From contig CM045991.1 of NCBI GenBank assembly GCA_025175895.1, positions 81,021,174-81,085,173 of the forward strand: a stretch of 64,000 bases of DNA, read 5' to 3'. The stretch is from Wurfbainia villosa (Eukaryota > Streptophyta > Magnoliopsida > Zingiberales > Zingiberaceae). The position numbers and the translations under genes were made by a program. The notes below the pieces were generated by a model that worked only from the letters and a program-made list of their open reading frames with translations, was not told the origin of the DNA and made no database searches. Positions 12,164-23,020 of the stretch are shown piece by piece; the stretch's first letter is position 1, and every line of letters begins with the position of its first letter.

Positions 12164-13516
12164 TGATGCACACGGATGCAACCTCGAATCTCGTGACAAA
12201 TACCGTCAAGGACTCAAAGCGCACGCACACAGTCAATGCCCGCAAGTGCACAGATGTCATCAAGTAATAAAGATTATCGATCCCACAGGGACTGAAATTC
12301 GAATACCAATATACTTAGTGGTTATAATTATTCGGACGTGATCTCTAAGAGGTTATAGTTGCTGAGGGTTGTCGGTGGACTCTACTTTGTATGGTGTCAC
12401 ACAGAGGAGGAAAGGAGTGTGCCCAGGTCTTCAAAGGTGATTCTAGGACTTTGGTTTCATTTGCATATCACAGAACAATGTTGTCAATTGGTGTTGTCTA
12501 GATGTTTACCTATGGTTTTGTGGAAGGGACATCATACACTCTCCCGCAGAGCCGCCGCATTCACCGGGAGCTATTTCCGCCCATAAGGATGAGATAGAGG
12601 GTACGAGGATGCCAAATCAATCCCTACGGTGGACCGTTTCCGATTCCACTGCAACCTTTTCTGCGCAGTTGTAGGAGATCAGGTTTACCCCTAGATTCCT
12701 TAATCAAATCTCCTAAATTTTAGATTGCGAGGGCTGTCACCACCTCGTATCGCCTAAGCACAGCGGAAAGAAAGCCAAACACACGTAGATATAATAAAGA
12801 GCAACTACCAATTGTCAAATCAAACTCGTGGCCTGAATTAAACATGAACCAACATTGTTTATGTACACAAGCTACTCCCTAATCCCAGAATCGAAAGTAC
12901 TACTCCATAAATACGAAGGAAGAATCACAAAACATGTTTAAGTTTGAATACAATAGAAATAAAGCGCAGAAATAGAGATATACGATGCTTTCGTGATCTT
13001 CTCTTCGGCATTGTATTGCAAGTTGTGGACCTCCGACGACATTCCTCCTCCCTATTGCGAGTTACCGAAGCTTTTTAGGGTTTCGGCGTGCTTTCCTAGC
13101 CGTCGTGCCTCCCTTCTAGGGTTTGGGTGGAGCCATCCTTATATAGACATCGCCTTGAACCGCTGTAAAATCCGAAAAAAGCCCTAGTCGTGCAAATCCG
13201 TCGGGCTGCCACACGGCCAGGCCGTGTGTGGCCCTGGGGTGCTGATCTTCGCCCATTGGACACGGCCGTGTGAATCCACACGCCCTGGCCATGTCCCACT
13301 CTGCGTATAGCTGCGAAAGTCTTTCTTTTGCTCCGAAAATACGTTCTTTTCACCCGAAAAGCTAACCTGCAGACAAAAGTACAACGAACAGACCTCCGAA
13401 CCCGAAAATAGGAAATGAGTGCCAAAATAGAGTAACATATGCATGAAACTAACACAAAATGTAATGAGATGTGAGCGAAAACTACTCCTAAAACCCTATA
13501 TGTTTTGCTCATATCA
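12164..13516 (-). repeat. T 3' LTR
   Basis: 1353 bp, colinear with 23021-24391. It contains paired ACACGGCC/GGCCGTGT palindromes at 13210-13231 and 13259-13275 and a minus-strand TATATAAGG at 13137-13145. Confidence 0.9.
13137..13145 (-). promoter_or_regulatory. TATA box in T 3' LTR
   Basis: TATATAAGG on the minus strand; the same box is at 23994-24002 in the 5' LTR, where it would drive T. Confidence 0.5.
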
Positions 13517-14420
13517 CTTCCCCTAGACTTAAATATTTGCTTGTCCTCAAGCAAACCTCAGTGCCATAAAATTTTTTAAAAAGATATTGTTCCATAATTA
13601 GCATGTTAACTAAATTTATCAGGTGCTATTTGCAATCAAAGCAAAACAAATATGTTCTAGAAGTTCACTAAGTTAGATTCTCGTGCTCGTGTTAGGCGAA
13701 CCATTCTTAGAGGATACCCGTTCCATGGTGAGTTAAGTCGTCACGCCATAGCTTTCCTAAGGTTTCCAGCTCTTAGGCACTTACCTGCCCAAAGCGAGGG
13801 TCATTGCCTAGATCTAGCATAAAGTCTCAAAGGCGTGCTCGATATTGAGAGAAATTGGTAGGTGTTTCCCCAGTAACCTAACTCGGTCTCAAAGGGGCAC
13901 CTATCCATTTCCACCCACGACAACTGTTTTTTTATCCCTCATAATCTCGTTTTTTTCTTTCTTCTCTCTCTTTTTTTTCTCATTCCTCTTTCTCTTTTAT
14001 TTTTTCTGGCTCATAGGGATTTTGATTTTTCCGAATGGGCTTACACAATCCGAGCATCTCTAGTAACTAAAATGCTAATCCTAGAGTCACCTATGGATTC
14101 CAAAGTACTAGACTACTAAAGTGAATCATAACTAGGTATGTACTAGATTCTCCCTTTTTAGGATGTTCGACTGGTGTATGTGCAAAAACAAAGCTAACCA
14201 GTGTAAGTTTAGAACATTCAATAGAGTGAATAAAATAAAATACCACAAGATAAATGGAGTTAAGCTACCTATGGGAACAACTCATGCAAGCAACTTTCAA
14301 AAATACTACTGAGGCATGAATAAATGAAAATACCAAAAAATAAACTAGTGCTAGGAAACAAAAAAAAATAAATCTTGGGATCTCCCCCCCCCCCCCCCAA
14401 ACTTAAATGAAAATATACCT
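13517..14420 (-). other. T 3' noncoding region with two polypurine tracts
   Basis: No coding frame is seen. On the minus strand an AAGTTT followed by a run of 15 G lies at 14384-14406, and AAGTCTAGGGGAAG abuts the 3' LTR at 13517-13530. The second is the expected primer for plus-strand synthesis. The first may be an internal tract. A T-rich stretch lies at about 13930-14010. Confidence 0.65.
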
Positions 14421-15635
14421 CTAATATGGTGGACGAGGTGGAAAGTCTGGGAGCCTGGGCATCTCTGGATCCTGAGAGAACCTGCTACTGATCCGCTGAT
14501 GCCATATATACATGTGGTCGATCTGGGAGCCGGTAGATGCAGCGGCTGCTCGGTGCTCCTCCTCTCTAGCCCACTGCACCTGCTGGGCATGCATATGCTG
14601 CCTTATCTCCCTACGGTAGGCTGCCTCATCCTGGGGACAAACAACCTCCTCCTGGAAGTATATGTGGGCCTCGTCGTAGAACTCCTCAGCCCGCTGGAAA
14701 TGCTCCCGGAATCCCTGGAACTCCGCCTGCTGGTAGGCGCTCTGCTCCTTCCATCGCTGCCTCTGTTTCTTCTTCTCAATGTAAATGTCGTCGAGGTGCG
14801 ATCGGAACTCCGAGAAATCATAGGTCGACGTACCTACATCCTGCTCAAAAGTAGAAAAAGGTGGTGGTGCAGGTGTAGGCTCATGTCGACGTGGACTAGG
14901 CGGGCTCCTATGCATGTGTGGACTGGAGGGAGAGTGATACAAAGGTGGAGAGATGGACACTGATGTGGATGGTCCCTCATGTGGAGGGGACTCCACTATC
15001 AGGTCTAAGCGCCAGTTGGCATGGATAGCGATGGTGGTACGATCTGGGTCGGGGAGCCTAAGGGTCGTAAGATTTTTCCTAACATAGAATAAGGAGTCTC
15101 CTCTCACAATCATCTTCATGGCCATGCATACTCCTAGGTCGATCCTAGGGCTCTCCTCTATACTTTCTAATATTGTGTAATCGTACCCCATCCTATAGCA
15201 AATGTGGGTAAGTAGGCCTCCCACATTGATCTCTCCTCGTGCTGCTTTACCCATCTTCACTAAGTGTCTGATGAAGTGGGACCCCACATCAATACTACTC
15301 CTTTCTTGTAGCATATCCCATAGGCAAAGCAGCTCGCTAGCTCTAACTACACCGTCACTCTCCCCACGACCAAATATAGTACTGGCCATTACGCGGTGAA
15401 GTTATCGAAAGACGGGGTTTGTGAGGCGCGACGCTTTGGCCCTAGAAGGGTCATAAGCGTGCTCCCCCATCAACTCGGTCCAACATTCCCGAGAGTTGAA
15501 TCCAATAGGGGTTCTTCTCTCTCCCCCACTTGGTAAGCCAAAGTATGAGTTCCATTGGTGAAGGGTCCACTCATGCTCAATGTTAAAAAGCCTAAAAGTT
15601 ATCCTACCCTCCTCGCTCTCTCTACCCGTTAAAAC
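14421..15635 (-). pseudogene. ATHILA ORF-1-like protein of T, C-terminal part
   Basis: This ORF type is carried by Athila/Tat Gypsy elements in addition to gag-pol; its function is unknown. From 15635 leftward the frame has a TFRLFN...GLPSGGERR block, as in ATHILA ORF-1 proteins. A TAA at 15404-15402 then interrupts it, and the frame runs on as 322 codons from MASTIFGRGE to the stop at 14421. The segment SIDVGSHFIRHLVKMGKAAR is followed by a proline/serine-rich part (about 14850-14960) and a glutamine/glutamate-rich helical tail. Its N-terminal part is on the far side of element A at 20981-21279. Confidence 0.75.
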
Positions 15636-16859
15636 TGTTAGGGCAATCTCTTGCCGTGATATGGTTTTGATGTGTGTGGCAAAGGGTTTAAGTTAGTTTA
15701 TTATTGTGATTTGATATGTGCATTGAAGTCGTGCAGGACTTAGTAATTCGCACATGGAGCCTTGGCGGGTTCACCACTCACAACCTCGTGCTTGAGTCGG
15801 AGAAGGAGCATTGCAGAGCCATGCGCCTGATGCTGCCGAGGGACCGCCTGATGAGATGACTTGAAGTGAAGCCAAGGAAGCAGACTTCGAAGGCAATAGA
15901 TGCGAAGGAGCATTGCAGAGCCGTGCGTCTGATGCTACCCAGGGACATGGCCGTGAACGAAGAGAGCTTCGGCGAGGGACTTCGAGTGAGATGAGAGAAT
16001 GAGTGAATTGTAAGAAGCTCATTAGGTGAACTTGGCTGAATGGATGAGTGTCGGAGGCTCGACCGCAAGGGTTGAGGTTTACCCGACCGCCGGAAGCTCA
16101 AACGAATGTTAAGTTTGAGTTTCACACAGCACCAGTCGACTACCATGAAATGGCAGTCGACTGCTCTGAGTCGAACTTGGTTCGACTGGTATCCGACTGA
16201 TGGGTTTATGCCCAGCAGTCGACTGCCAGAGGATGTCGCAGCCACAGATTGCGCCGATCGCGGGCTCGACTACGAGGTGAATGATCGTGATGGATCCATC
16301 AGTCGACTGCCAAGGGATCCATTGGACTACAATGGTCGGGATCCGATGTGTTCGGAGGTCGTTGAAGTGGCGGCAGTCGACTTCCAAGGGCGGCAGTCGA
16401 CTGGTGGCGGCCAACAGGAAGAAATCAGCCCTCTCTATAAAAAGAGAGGGTGTGGGCTTCTGGATGCCTAATGCTTATGATCTAAGTGATCATCCAAGTG
16501 CTCCACAAGATTCAAACTCCTTCTCTTAGTTTTCTTTCACATCTATTGTAAAAGAAAGAGTGTTCTTGAGTTGTAAGGGTTACCTCCACCTAGCTTGGTG
16601 CAAAGGAGAGACCAATAGTGGATTTGGTTGTGGAGTGATTCACCGAGGATGAATCGGGGATCGTGAATTAGCGGCGTAGCCGCGAACCACGTTATATTAT
16701 CTTGTTAGCATTGTTTTTATCTTTGCATTGTTTATTTGCTTGTCTTGTTTGTTTCCGTTGCACTAATTAGTTTTGTAGACGAGCAAATTCTGTCATCCAA
16801 CGGAAGAGGGCTATTCACCCCCCTCTAGCCGACCACATCCACACTACTTCGATCCTACA
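15636..16859 (+). repeat. A 5' LTR
   Basis: 1224 bp, TGTTAGGGC to CCTACA. It has six GTCGAC palindromes (about 16135-16400), a TATA box at 16436, and the end motif CTATTCACCCCCCTCTAGC near its 3' end (16811-16829). Confidence 0.92.
16436..16443 (+). promoter_or_regulatory. TATA box of A, inside an inverted repeat
   Basis: TATAAAAA is framed by CTCTC and GAGAG arms. The same arrangement recurs at 20559 (A 3' LTR), 46398 (C 5' LTR) and 50493 (C 3' LTR, one arm changed). Confidence 0.6.
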
Positions 16860-16873
16860 AGTGGTATCAGAGC
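16860..16873 (+). other. Primer-binding site of A (initiator tRNA-Met)
   Basis: AGTGGTATCAGAGC directly follows the LTR. Confidence 0.9.
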
Positions 16874-16921
16874 CAAGGAAAGTTGTTCGAGGACTAACCA
16901 CCACAACAAGCACATTCAAGA

Positions 16922-18658
16922 ATGGCCGGCTCTAATATTCATCCACCAAAGTTCAAGGGGGAATTCTCTTGGTGGAAAAAGAGAATGGAGGTATTTTTCG
17001 AGACCGATTTTGAAATTCTTTTGATTATGGAAAACGGTTTTGAAATTTCTAGGGATGAAGAAGGGGAGCCATTGGAAAAATCAAGATGGAGCAAGAGGCA
17101 AAGGGAAGAGTATTTGACAAATTCAAAAGCCAAAGATCACCTCTACAATGTCCTCTCCCAACAAGAAGTCAACCAGATAGGAGAGTGTGCTAGCTCCAAG
17201 GAAATGTGGGAGAAACTAATAGAGATTCATGAAGGCACATCTGAGGCGAAGCTAGCAAGGAGAGATGTCCTTCGCTTCCAATTGTCCAATATCAAGCTCG
17301 AAAAGGGAGAGAAGGTAAATCCCTACACTCTATATTTAAGGAAATTCTAACCGGTTTGACAAGTTTAGGTGAAAAGCTCTCCAACCGGGATATGCTCATG
17401 AAAGCAATTGATGTTTTTCCCCGGTCATCAAAATAGAGCTCAATGGTGGACTCCTTCTACATGTCAAAGAACTTAGAAGTGAGCACCTTGGAGGAGTTCT
17501 TTTCAACAATGGAGCTCCATGAAACAAGACTTGAAGGAATAATAAAAGAGCCAAAATTTCAACCTTCAAGAGGAGTAGCACTTTTGGCCAACAAGGGGAA
17601 GAAGAAGATGTAGATCCCCTCTTCCTCCGATGAAGCATCCTCCTCCTCCTCCATGGATAGCATGAAAGAAGCCTATATGGTAAGGAGGGTAAGGCGTGCA
17701 TTAAAAGGTTTTCAATTTAATAAATCTAATGATAGGAGAAGAAAACCAAGGGGGAAGGTGATTTGCTATAATTGCCAAGGAGAGGGACATATAAGGGACA
17801 ATTGTCCCCTCTTGAATAAGAGCAAGGAGGAGAAGAGAAAGAAAGAAGAAAAGAAGAAGAAGAAGGAGAGCAAGAAGAAAAAGGAAGAAGAGAAGAAGGC
17901 CAAGGAAAAGGCGAAGACCAAAGCTCTCAAGGCAAGGACTTGGGATGATCCCTCTTCATCATCTTCATCATCATCGGAAGAGGAGAATGCCTTTGTCACC
18001 AACTTAGCCCTAATGGCCTTTGACGACCTAGATTGCTCCTCCTCCAAAAATGAAGGATCAAGCATGAGTGAGGAGAGCTCTAGTGAAGGGGGAGCTTCAT
18101 CACCATCCTCCTCATCCGAAGAAGAAGAAGACATGGAAGCTATGGTAACAAATCTAACTCCCAAGAAAATAGTTTCCATGGTTTCTAGCATAACTAGGGA
18201 TTTATTTAGAGCAAAGAAGAAAAATAAGAGCTTGATAGATCAAATTAAGGATTTAGAAAATAAGCTAGAAAAAGCATGCTTAAATGATAATGATAATACT
18301 TCTTCTAGCTTAAATGATGCATGCTCACATGAATATATGCCTTTTAATGTTAGTGATGCATGTATGGATGAAAATAGGGTTGTAAGGGAAAAGGTAGACT
18401 ATTTGACCAAGGCCCTAGAACAATTTACAATAGGCTCCAATACGCTTAACATGATAATTTGGAGCCAAAGGGCAAGCTTCAACAAGAAAGGACTAGGATA
18501 CAAGGGAAAAACTAATGAAAATGCCTATAAATGTTTGATTGCTAGAGGCCAAAGCAAAAAATAAGACAATTGCTAGAAAATGGATTCCTAAGGAGTATTT
18601 AGTGAACCCCATAGGCAAGAATTTGTATTGGGTTCCTAAATCCATCATTAAGGGTTAG
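16922..18658 (+). pseudogene. Gag of A (UBN2-type, CCHC knuckle), broken
   Basis: The only gene of element A. ATG 16922 begins MAGSNIHPPKFKGEFSWWKK, the usual copia Gag start. The UBN2-like region spans codons 1 to about 210, and one CCHC knuckle CYNCQGEGHIRDNC is at about 17767-17810. A lysine/glutamate-rich stretch, a serine-rich acidic stretch and a coiled-coil-like part follow, and it ends with the YWVPK module before TAG 18656-18658. Damage: a 1-base loss near 17313 shifts the frame; TAG at about 17434 replaces a Trp found in B and C; there is a second TAG at about 17611; one extra A near 18562 shifts the last 30 codons. Confidence 0.9.
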
Positions 18659-19789
18659 GAAAACCCTAGGATAGTCAACCATAAGGATTTCATCTATATC
18701 ATATTTTTGGTTGACATAGGATGGCGGGACACTATTTTTGAAATAGTATTAGGTGATGATAATGCACCTATAAATAGATAAATCATGCTTTAGGTGATAT
18801 TTCCTTTATTATCATGATGTAATATCTAATGCATAATCACAATTTGATGAATACATTTGTTTCATGATCATAATGTGAAATTCATACATATATGTCTTTA
18901 TGATCATGTGGGTTGTTAGAATGATACTTAACCTTGATAGAATTGCATGAAAATAATGATTAAGTATATACAAATACCTTTAGGATGCATCTCATACTCA
19001 CAATAGGCTACCTTGATTGAAAACTTAGCATGAGTGAGATGTTAGGATGATACAAATGTCCACTAGTGCCTATGGCATTTAGATGGTTATTTAAAGTATC
19101 AAAATAGCAATAATAGACCAATCATGGGGAAGGCTTATGTTTAATTCATAGACATATTGCCCAAAGATCATGGTTGGATATTTCATATGTTTTCAAAACA
19201 ATTTCTTACTTAAAATCTGTGTGTTCATGTTTTGAAACAATCCAAAGCAAGACTAGGTGTTAAAATGGATACTAACATGATAAAAAAACCTAGTGGTTTT
19301 TAAAACTTTTGGATTTTTGGAAAATCTCTGAAAATATAATGATTTTTCATGAAAAATTATTTTTCATTGATAGATATACTTACAAGAAATGTATTCCCCA
19401 AATTTCATGATTTTTTGAATTTTTTGGAATTTATAGTGAATTTTTGAAATTCATCCAGAAAATCAGAAATTCGGATTTCATTGTGCCAGTCGACTGATGG
19501 ACTGTGAACGAGCACAGTAACCTGATTTTATCAGGTTTTTGACTGATTTTAATTTTTGTTTCTCTCTATACTTGATGCCATGATATATAAACTTTGTTTA
19601 ATCTTTTTGATGGTGTCAAAGGGGGAGAAAGCTATATGTTTAAGTAAGGGGGAATATATTTAGGGGGAGTTTCATGTATTAAGGGGGAGAGTTACTAATC
19701 ATGTTATCCACATGCTTTCCTTTCTTAATATTTTATCAAATGTCTTTACCTAACTTAAACGGATTGCCACACATCAAAAAGGGGGAGAT
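18659..19789 (+). other. Noncoding 3' region of A with polypurine tract
   Basis: No coding frame. It matches the same region of B (37132-38238) and C (48550-49680). It ends in ATCAAAAAGGGGGAGAT (19773-19789), the polypurine tract touching the LTR. GGGGGAG also occurs further upstream around 19620-19690. Confidence 0.8.
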
Positions 19790-20980
19790 TGTTAGGGCAA
19801 TCTCTTGCCGTGATATGGTTTTGATGTGTGTGACAAAGGGTTTAAGTTAGTTTGTTATTGTGACTTGATATGTGCGTTGAAGTCGCGCATGACTTAGTAA
19901 TTCGCACATGGAGCCTTGGCGAGTTCACCACTCACAACCTCGTGCTTGAGTCAGAGAAGGAGCATTGCAGAGTCGTGTGCCTGATACTGCCGAGGGACCG
20001 CCGGACGAGATGACTTGAAGTGAAGCCTAGGAAGCAGACTTCGGAGGCAAGAGACGCGAAGGAGGATTGCAGAGTCGTGCGCCTGATGCTACCGAGGGAC
20101 GTGTCCGTGAACGAAGAGAGCTTCGGCGAGGGACTTTGAGTGAGATGAGAGAATGAGTGAATTGTAAGTAGCTCATCAGGTGAACTTGGTCGAATGGCTG
20201 AGTGTTGGAGGCTCGACCGCAAGGGTTGAGGTTTACCTGACCGCCGGAAGCTCAAACGAATGTTAAGTTTGAGTTTCACACGGCACCAGTTGACTACCAT
20301 GAAATGGAAGTCGACTGCTCTGAGTCGAACTCGGTTCGACTGGTATCCGACTGATGGGTTTATGCCCAGCAGTCGACTGCCAGAGGAAGTCGCAGCCACA
20401 GAACCGCTCGTAGCCGACTGGGCAGTCGATTGCCAAGGGATCCGTTGGACTACAACGGTCGGGATCCGACGCGTTCAGAGGCCATTGAAGTGGCGACAGT
20501 CGACTGCCAAGGGCGGCAGTCGACTGGTGGTGGCCAATGGGAAGAAATCAGCCCTCTCTATAAAAAGAGAGGGTGTGGGCTTGTGGATGCCAAATGCTTA
20601 TGCTCTAAGTGATCATCCATGTGCTCCACAAGATTCAAACTCCTTCTCTTAGTTTTCTTTCACATCTATTGTAAAAGGAGTGTTCTTGAGTTGTAAGGGT
20701 TACCTCCACCTAGCTTGGTCCAAAGGAGAGACCAATAGTGGATTTGGTTGCAGAGTGATTCACCGAGGACGAATCGGGGACCGTGGATTAGCGGCGTAGT
20801 CGTGAACCACGTTATATTATCTTGTTAGCATTGTTTTTTATCTTTGCATTGGTTATTTGCTTGTCTTGTTGGTTTCCGTTGCGCTAATTAGTTTTGTAGA
20901 CGAGCAAATTCCGTCATCCAACGGAAGAGGGCTATTAACCCCCCTCTAGCCGGCCACATCCACACTACTTCGATCCTACA
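19790..20980 (+). repeat. A 3' LTR
   Basis: 1191 bp, colinear with the 5' LTR, with a TATA box at 20559-20566 and the end motif at 20931-20949. Scattered substitutions and small indels relative to the 5' copy mean the insertion is not recent. Confidence 0.92.
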
Positions 20981-21279
20981 AAAACTTCCGCCTCTAAAGA
21001 ACTCAAAAATTCCAAAACTATCCTAGGGTAGGTTAGGTGCCATATTCCCATAATCTCATCCCACCCCATTTTTGCAAATAGGGTTTGCATATCACCTAAC
21101 AACCCTAAATATTTTAGCAAATCCTCATCTAAGTACCTTGTAGCAGTAAGTTTACGAGTAGAGAGCATATTGTATCTATCTTTATGTTCATTATTGCAAA
21201 AAAAGTAGAGTGGGTAGGGCGTTACCCTCCTTTGGAGCTTGAGGGGCATCGACTCTCCTTGTTCGTCTCTCCAAGGCAC
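20981..21279 (-). pseudogene. ATHILA ORF-1-like protein of T, N-terminal part
   Basis: The minus frame reads LDEDLLKYLGLLGDMQTLFA and TYPRIVLEFLSSLE, typical of the start of ATHILA ORF-1 proteins. It runs directly into the A insertion (TSD AAAAC 20981-20985) and continues at 15635. The first Met is uncertain because a TAG lies shortly upstream in the frame. Confidence 0.72.
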
Positions 21280-21797
21280 CGAATCGGGGTGCTACAGTCT
21301 TGGTCCTCCTCATCATTGCTTCTTTTGGCTTTTTAGAGCTTCAAAATGCTTCTAGATGGTGGGGAAGACGAAATCACACGGCTAGGGAAAGAACTTTTGA
21401 AGCACACGGTGCAAATGGGGTGAAAACACACGACTCACCCCTTTTAACCTCGCGCGCCATGGCCGTGTGAAAACACACGGCTAGGCCGTGTGCGCCTCGG
21501 GTTGGTCGGGCATGGCTGTGGGAAAACACACGGTCATGCCGTGTGTCCCCATTTTTCCCCCATTTATGCACCATGGCCCGAATTTTCTCATACACTTTGC
21601 CGTGTAGGCTAATATGGGTCTCATTTTTGTCTAGAAAAGTTCTTTTCTAGTCCTAACTCTAATTGCAATGGAAATCAAAACTAAAACCAAAAAAATGTAT
21701 GCAATGCAATCGAAAAGGGAAATCTAAAACTAAACTTGGGTTGCCTCCCAAGAAGCACTTTGTTTAAGGTCTTTTAGCTCGACCTTATTCCTACGTT
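21280..21797. other. T internal spacer with ACACGGCCGTGT palindromes
   Basis: No coding frame is supported. Several CACACGG...CCGTGTG pairs lie at 21436-21545, like those in the T LTRs. The phrase GGGTTGCCTCCCAAGAAGC at about 21738 is, from memory, common in Athila/Tat-type elements. Confidence 0.5.
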
Positions 21798-22619
21798 TCA
21801 TTTGAGGCATTTGAATCTTGCTTGTGGGGGAGAAAGATACTTGCTCACTTTATGCCTCTTCCCTTGTGATCCCTTATTACCATATCTCTTAAATCTTGCT
21901 CGTGGAGGGGTAAGATATTTATTGCCTGCCTTCCTTGGTTTGAGAGTGAACATGCTTATCCTTAAGTAATCATTAGGAGTTTGATCATAATATTCTATTT
22001 TGTCCAAATGTTGTAAATAACATAACTCACCACGAACATCCTCAATAAAAGATTGGTTAGTAGATTCTATTATGTCGAATGAAATTTTATCATTACAAAT
22101 CGCTAAATGGGCTTCGTTATTGGTAGCTAAAGCTTCGTTGAGGGTTATGGTAGGCTCTTCTAGATCCTTGAGGTTAGGAGGTGTTTGGATTGAAGCAATG
22201 CTCTCCTCGATTAAAGTATCAATCATATAATCCTCAAGTTCTTCTTCCAGTGGTGATTGAATTGATTGTCCTTCTTCACTTCCTATGTCATCTATGCCCT
22301 CCTCATTCATTCACTCAAAGTGAGTCTCCACCCTATTTGGTGTGATCCAGTCATTAAAGCCACCTTCTAGTCGTTTAGTTTCTTTTCTAGCTAGATCCCG
22401 TTCCATCATCTCTATAAATTGTTGGCTATGCTCCTCGCATTCCCTAAAAAAATTATCTAGCGGGGCTTCTAAGTGGGGACTTGGTTCTGGATAAAATGTG
22501 CATGGTAACTCATAGCTCTCGTTCTCATTTTGGAAACGATATTGAGTCTCTGTCTGCGAATGCCACCATCGAAATTCATTATTCACCGCTTGTTCTGTTC
22601 GAATGAAATCTTCCATCAT
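21798..22619 (-). pseudogene. Acidic ORF of T, product unknown
   Basis: One minus frame of about 273 codons from MMEDFIRTEQ (22619) to a stop at 21798, interrupted by a TGA at 22313-22311. The protein is acidic in the middle (EEGQSIQSPLEEELEDY) and ends with basic repeats of the type KYLxPPxARFK. It is the first ORF after the primer site, the place where gag normally sits, but I see no zinc knuckle or gag motif. Its function is not known. Confidence 0.5.
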
Positions 22620-23020
22620 CTGCTCAAGTCGGGATTTAGGCAGACAATATTGAGGGTTTAAGTAGCTATGGTCATAACTATATGAATAAAAATTATCTTG
22701 TGGCCACTAGTTGTAATTGTAGGTGACATCTTCTTATTCAAATTGTGAAGGTTCGAATATATCCGGACAATTATTAATGGTATGCCATGATTCACCACAA
22801 TGTTCACAATAAATATTACCAAAACTTACAACATTAAATTGACCTAAGTATGCATTGTTATTTGCAGGAAATTATAAATAAGGAAAGAGCAACTGAATAA
22901 ACAAAACTGAAATAAAATAAAACAAAACAAGAAAAGTAAATCTATCCTAAGTATGATCCAATTAACCACTTCCCGAATCAATATCGAATTGCTCAGTCCC
23001 CGGAAACGGCACCGAAAACT
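22620..23020 (-). other. T leader with tRNA-Asp-type primer site
   Basis: Noncoding. The plus strand TCCCCGGAAACGGCACCG at 22998-23015 is close to the 3' end of plant tRNA-Asp (CCCCGGCAACGGCGCC) and sits 5 bp from the LTR, so it is the primer-binding site in minus orientation. Confidence 0.72.

Larger units (their letters stand above)
15636..20980 (+). mobile_element. A: gag-only LTR element (TR-GAG type)
   Basis: Its LTRs are 15636-16859 and 19790-20980, flanked by AAAAC at 15631-15635 and 20981-20985. The internal region is 2930 bp: tRNA-Met primer site, one gag gene, about 1.1 kb of noncoding sequence, and a polypurine tract. There is no pol. It belongs with B (34324) and C (45568). Insertion is in the ATHILA-like ORF of T, in opposite orientation. 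Confidence 0.92.

Noticed and set aside
16860..16880. GGTATCAGAGCC-type sequences as possible tRNA gene pieces
   Set aside because: They are primer-binding sites complementary to the 3' end of initiator tRNA-Met, each next to an LTR; there is no tRNA cloverleaf.
17766..18191. Minus-strand serine/phenylalanine-rich ORF opposite gag of A (similar ones opposite B and C)
   Set aside because: A mirror of the lysine- and serine-rich coding stretch of gag, with no motif of its own.
22686..22950. Possible additional coding sequence before the acidic ORF of T
   Set aside because: Frames are short and broken; I treat it as leader.
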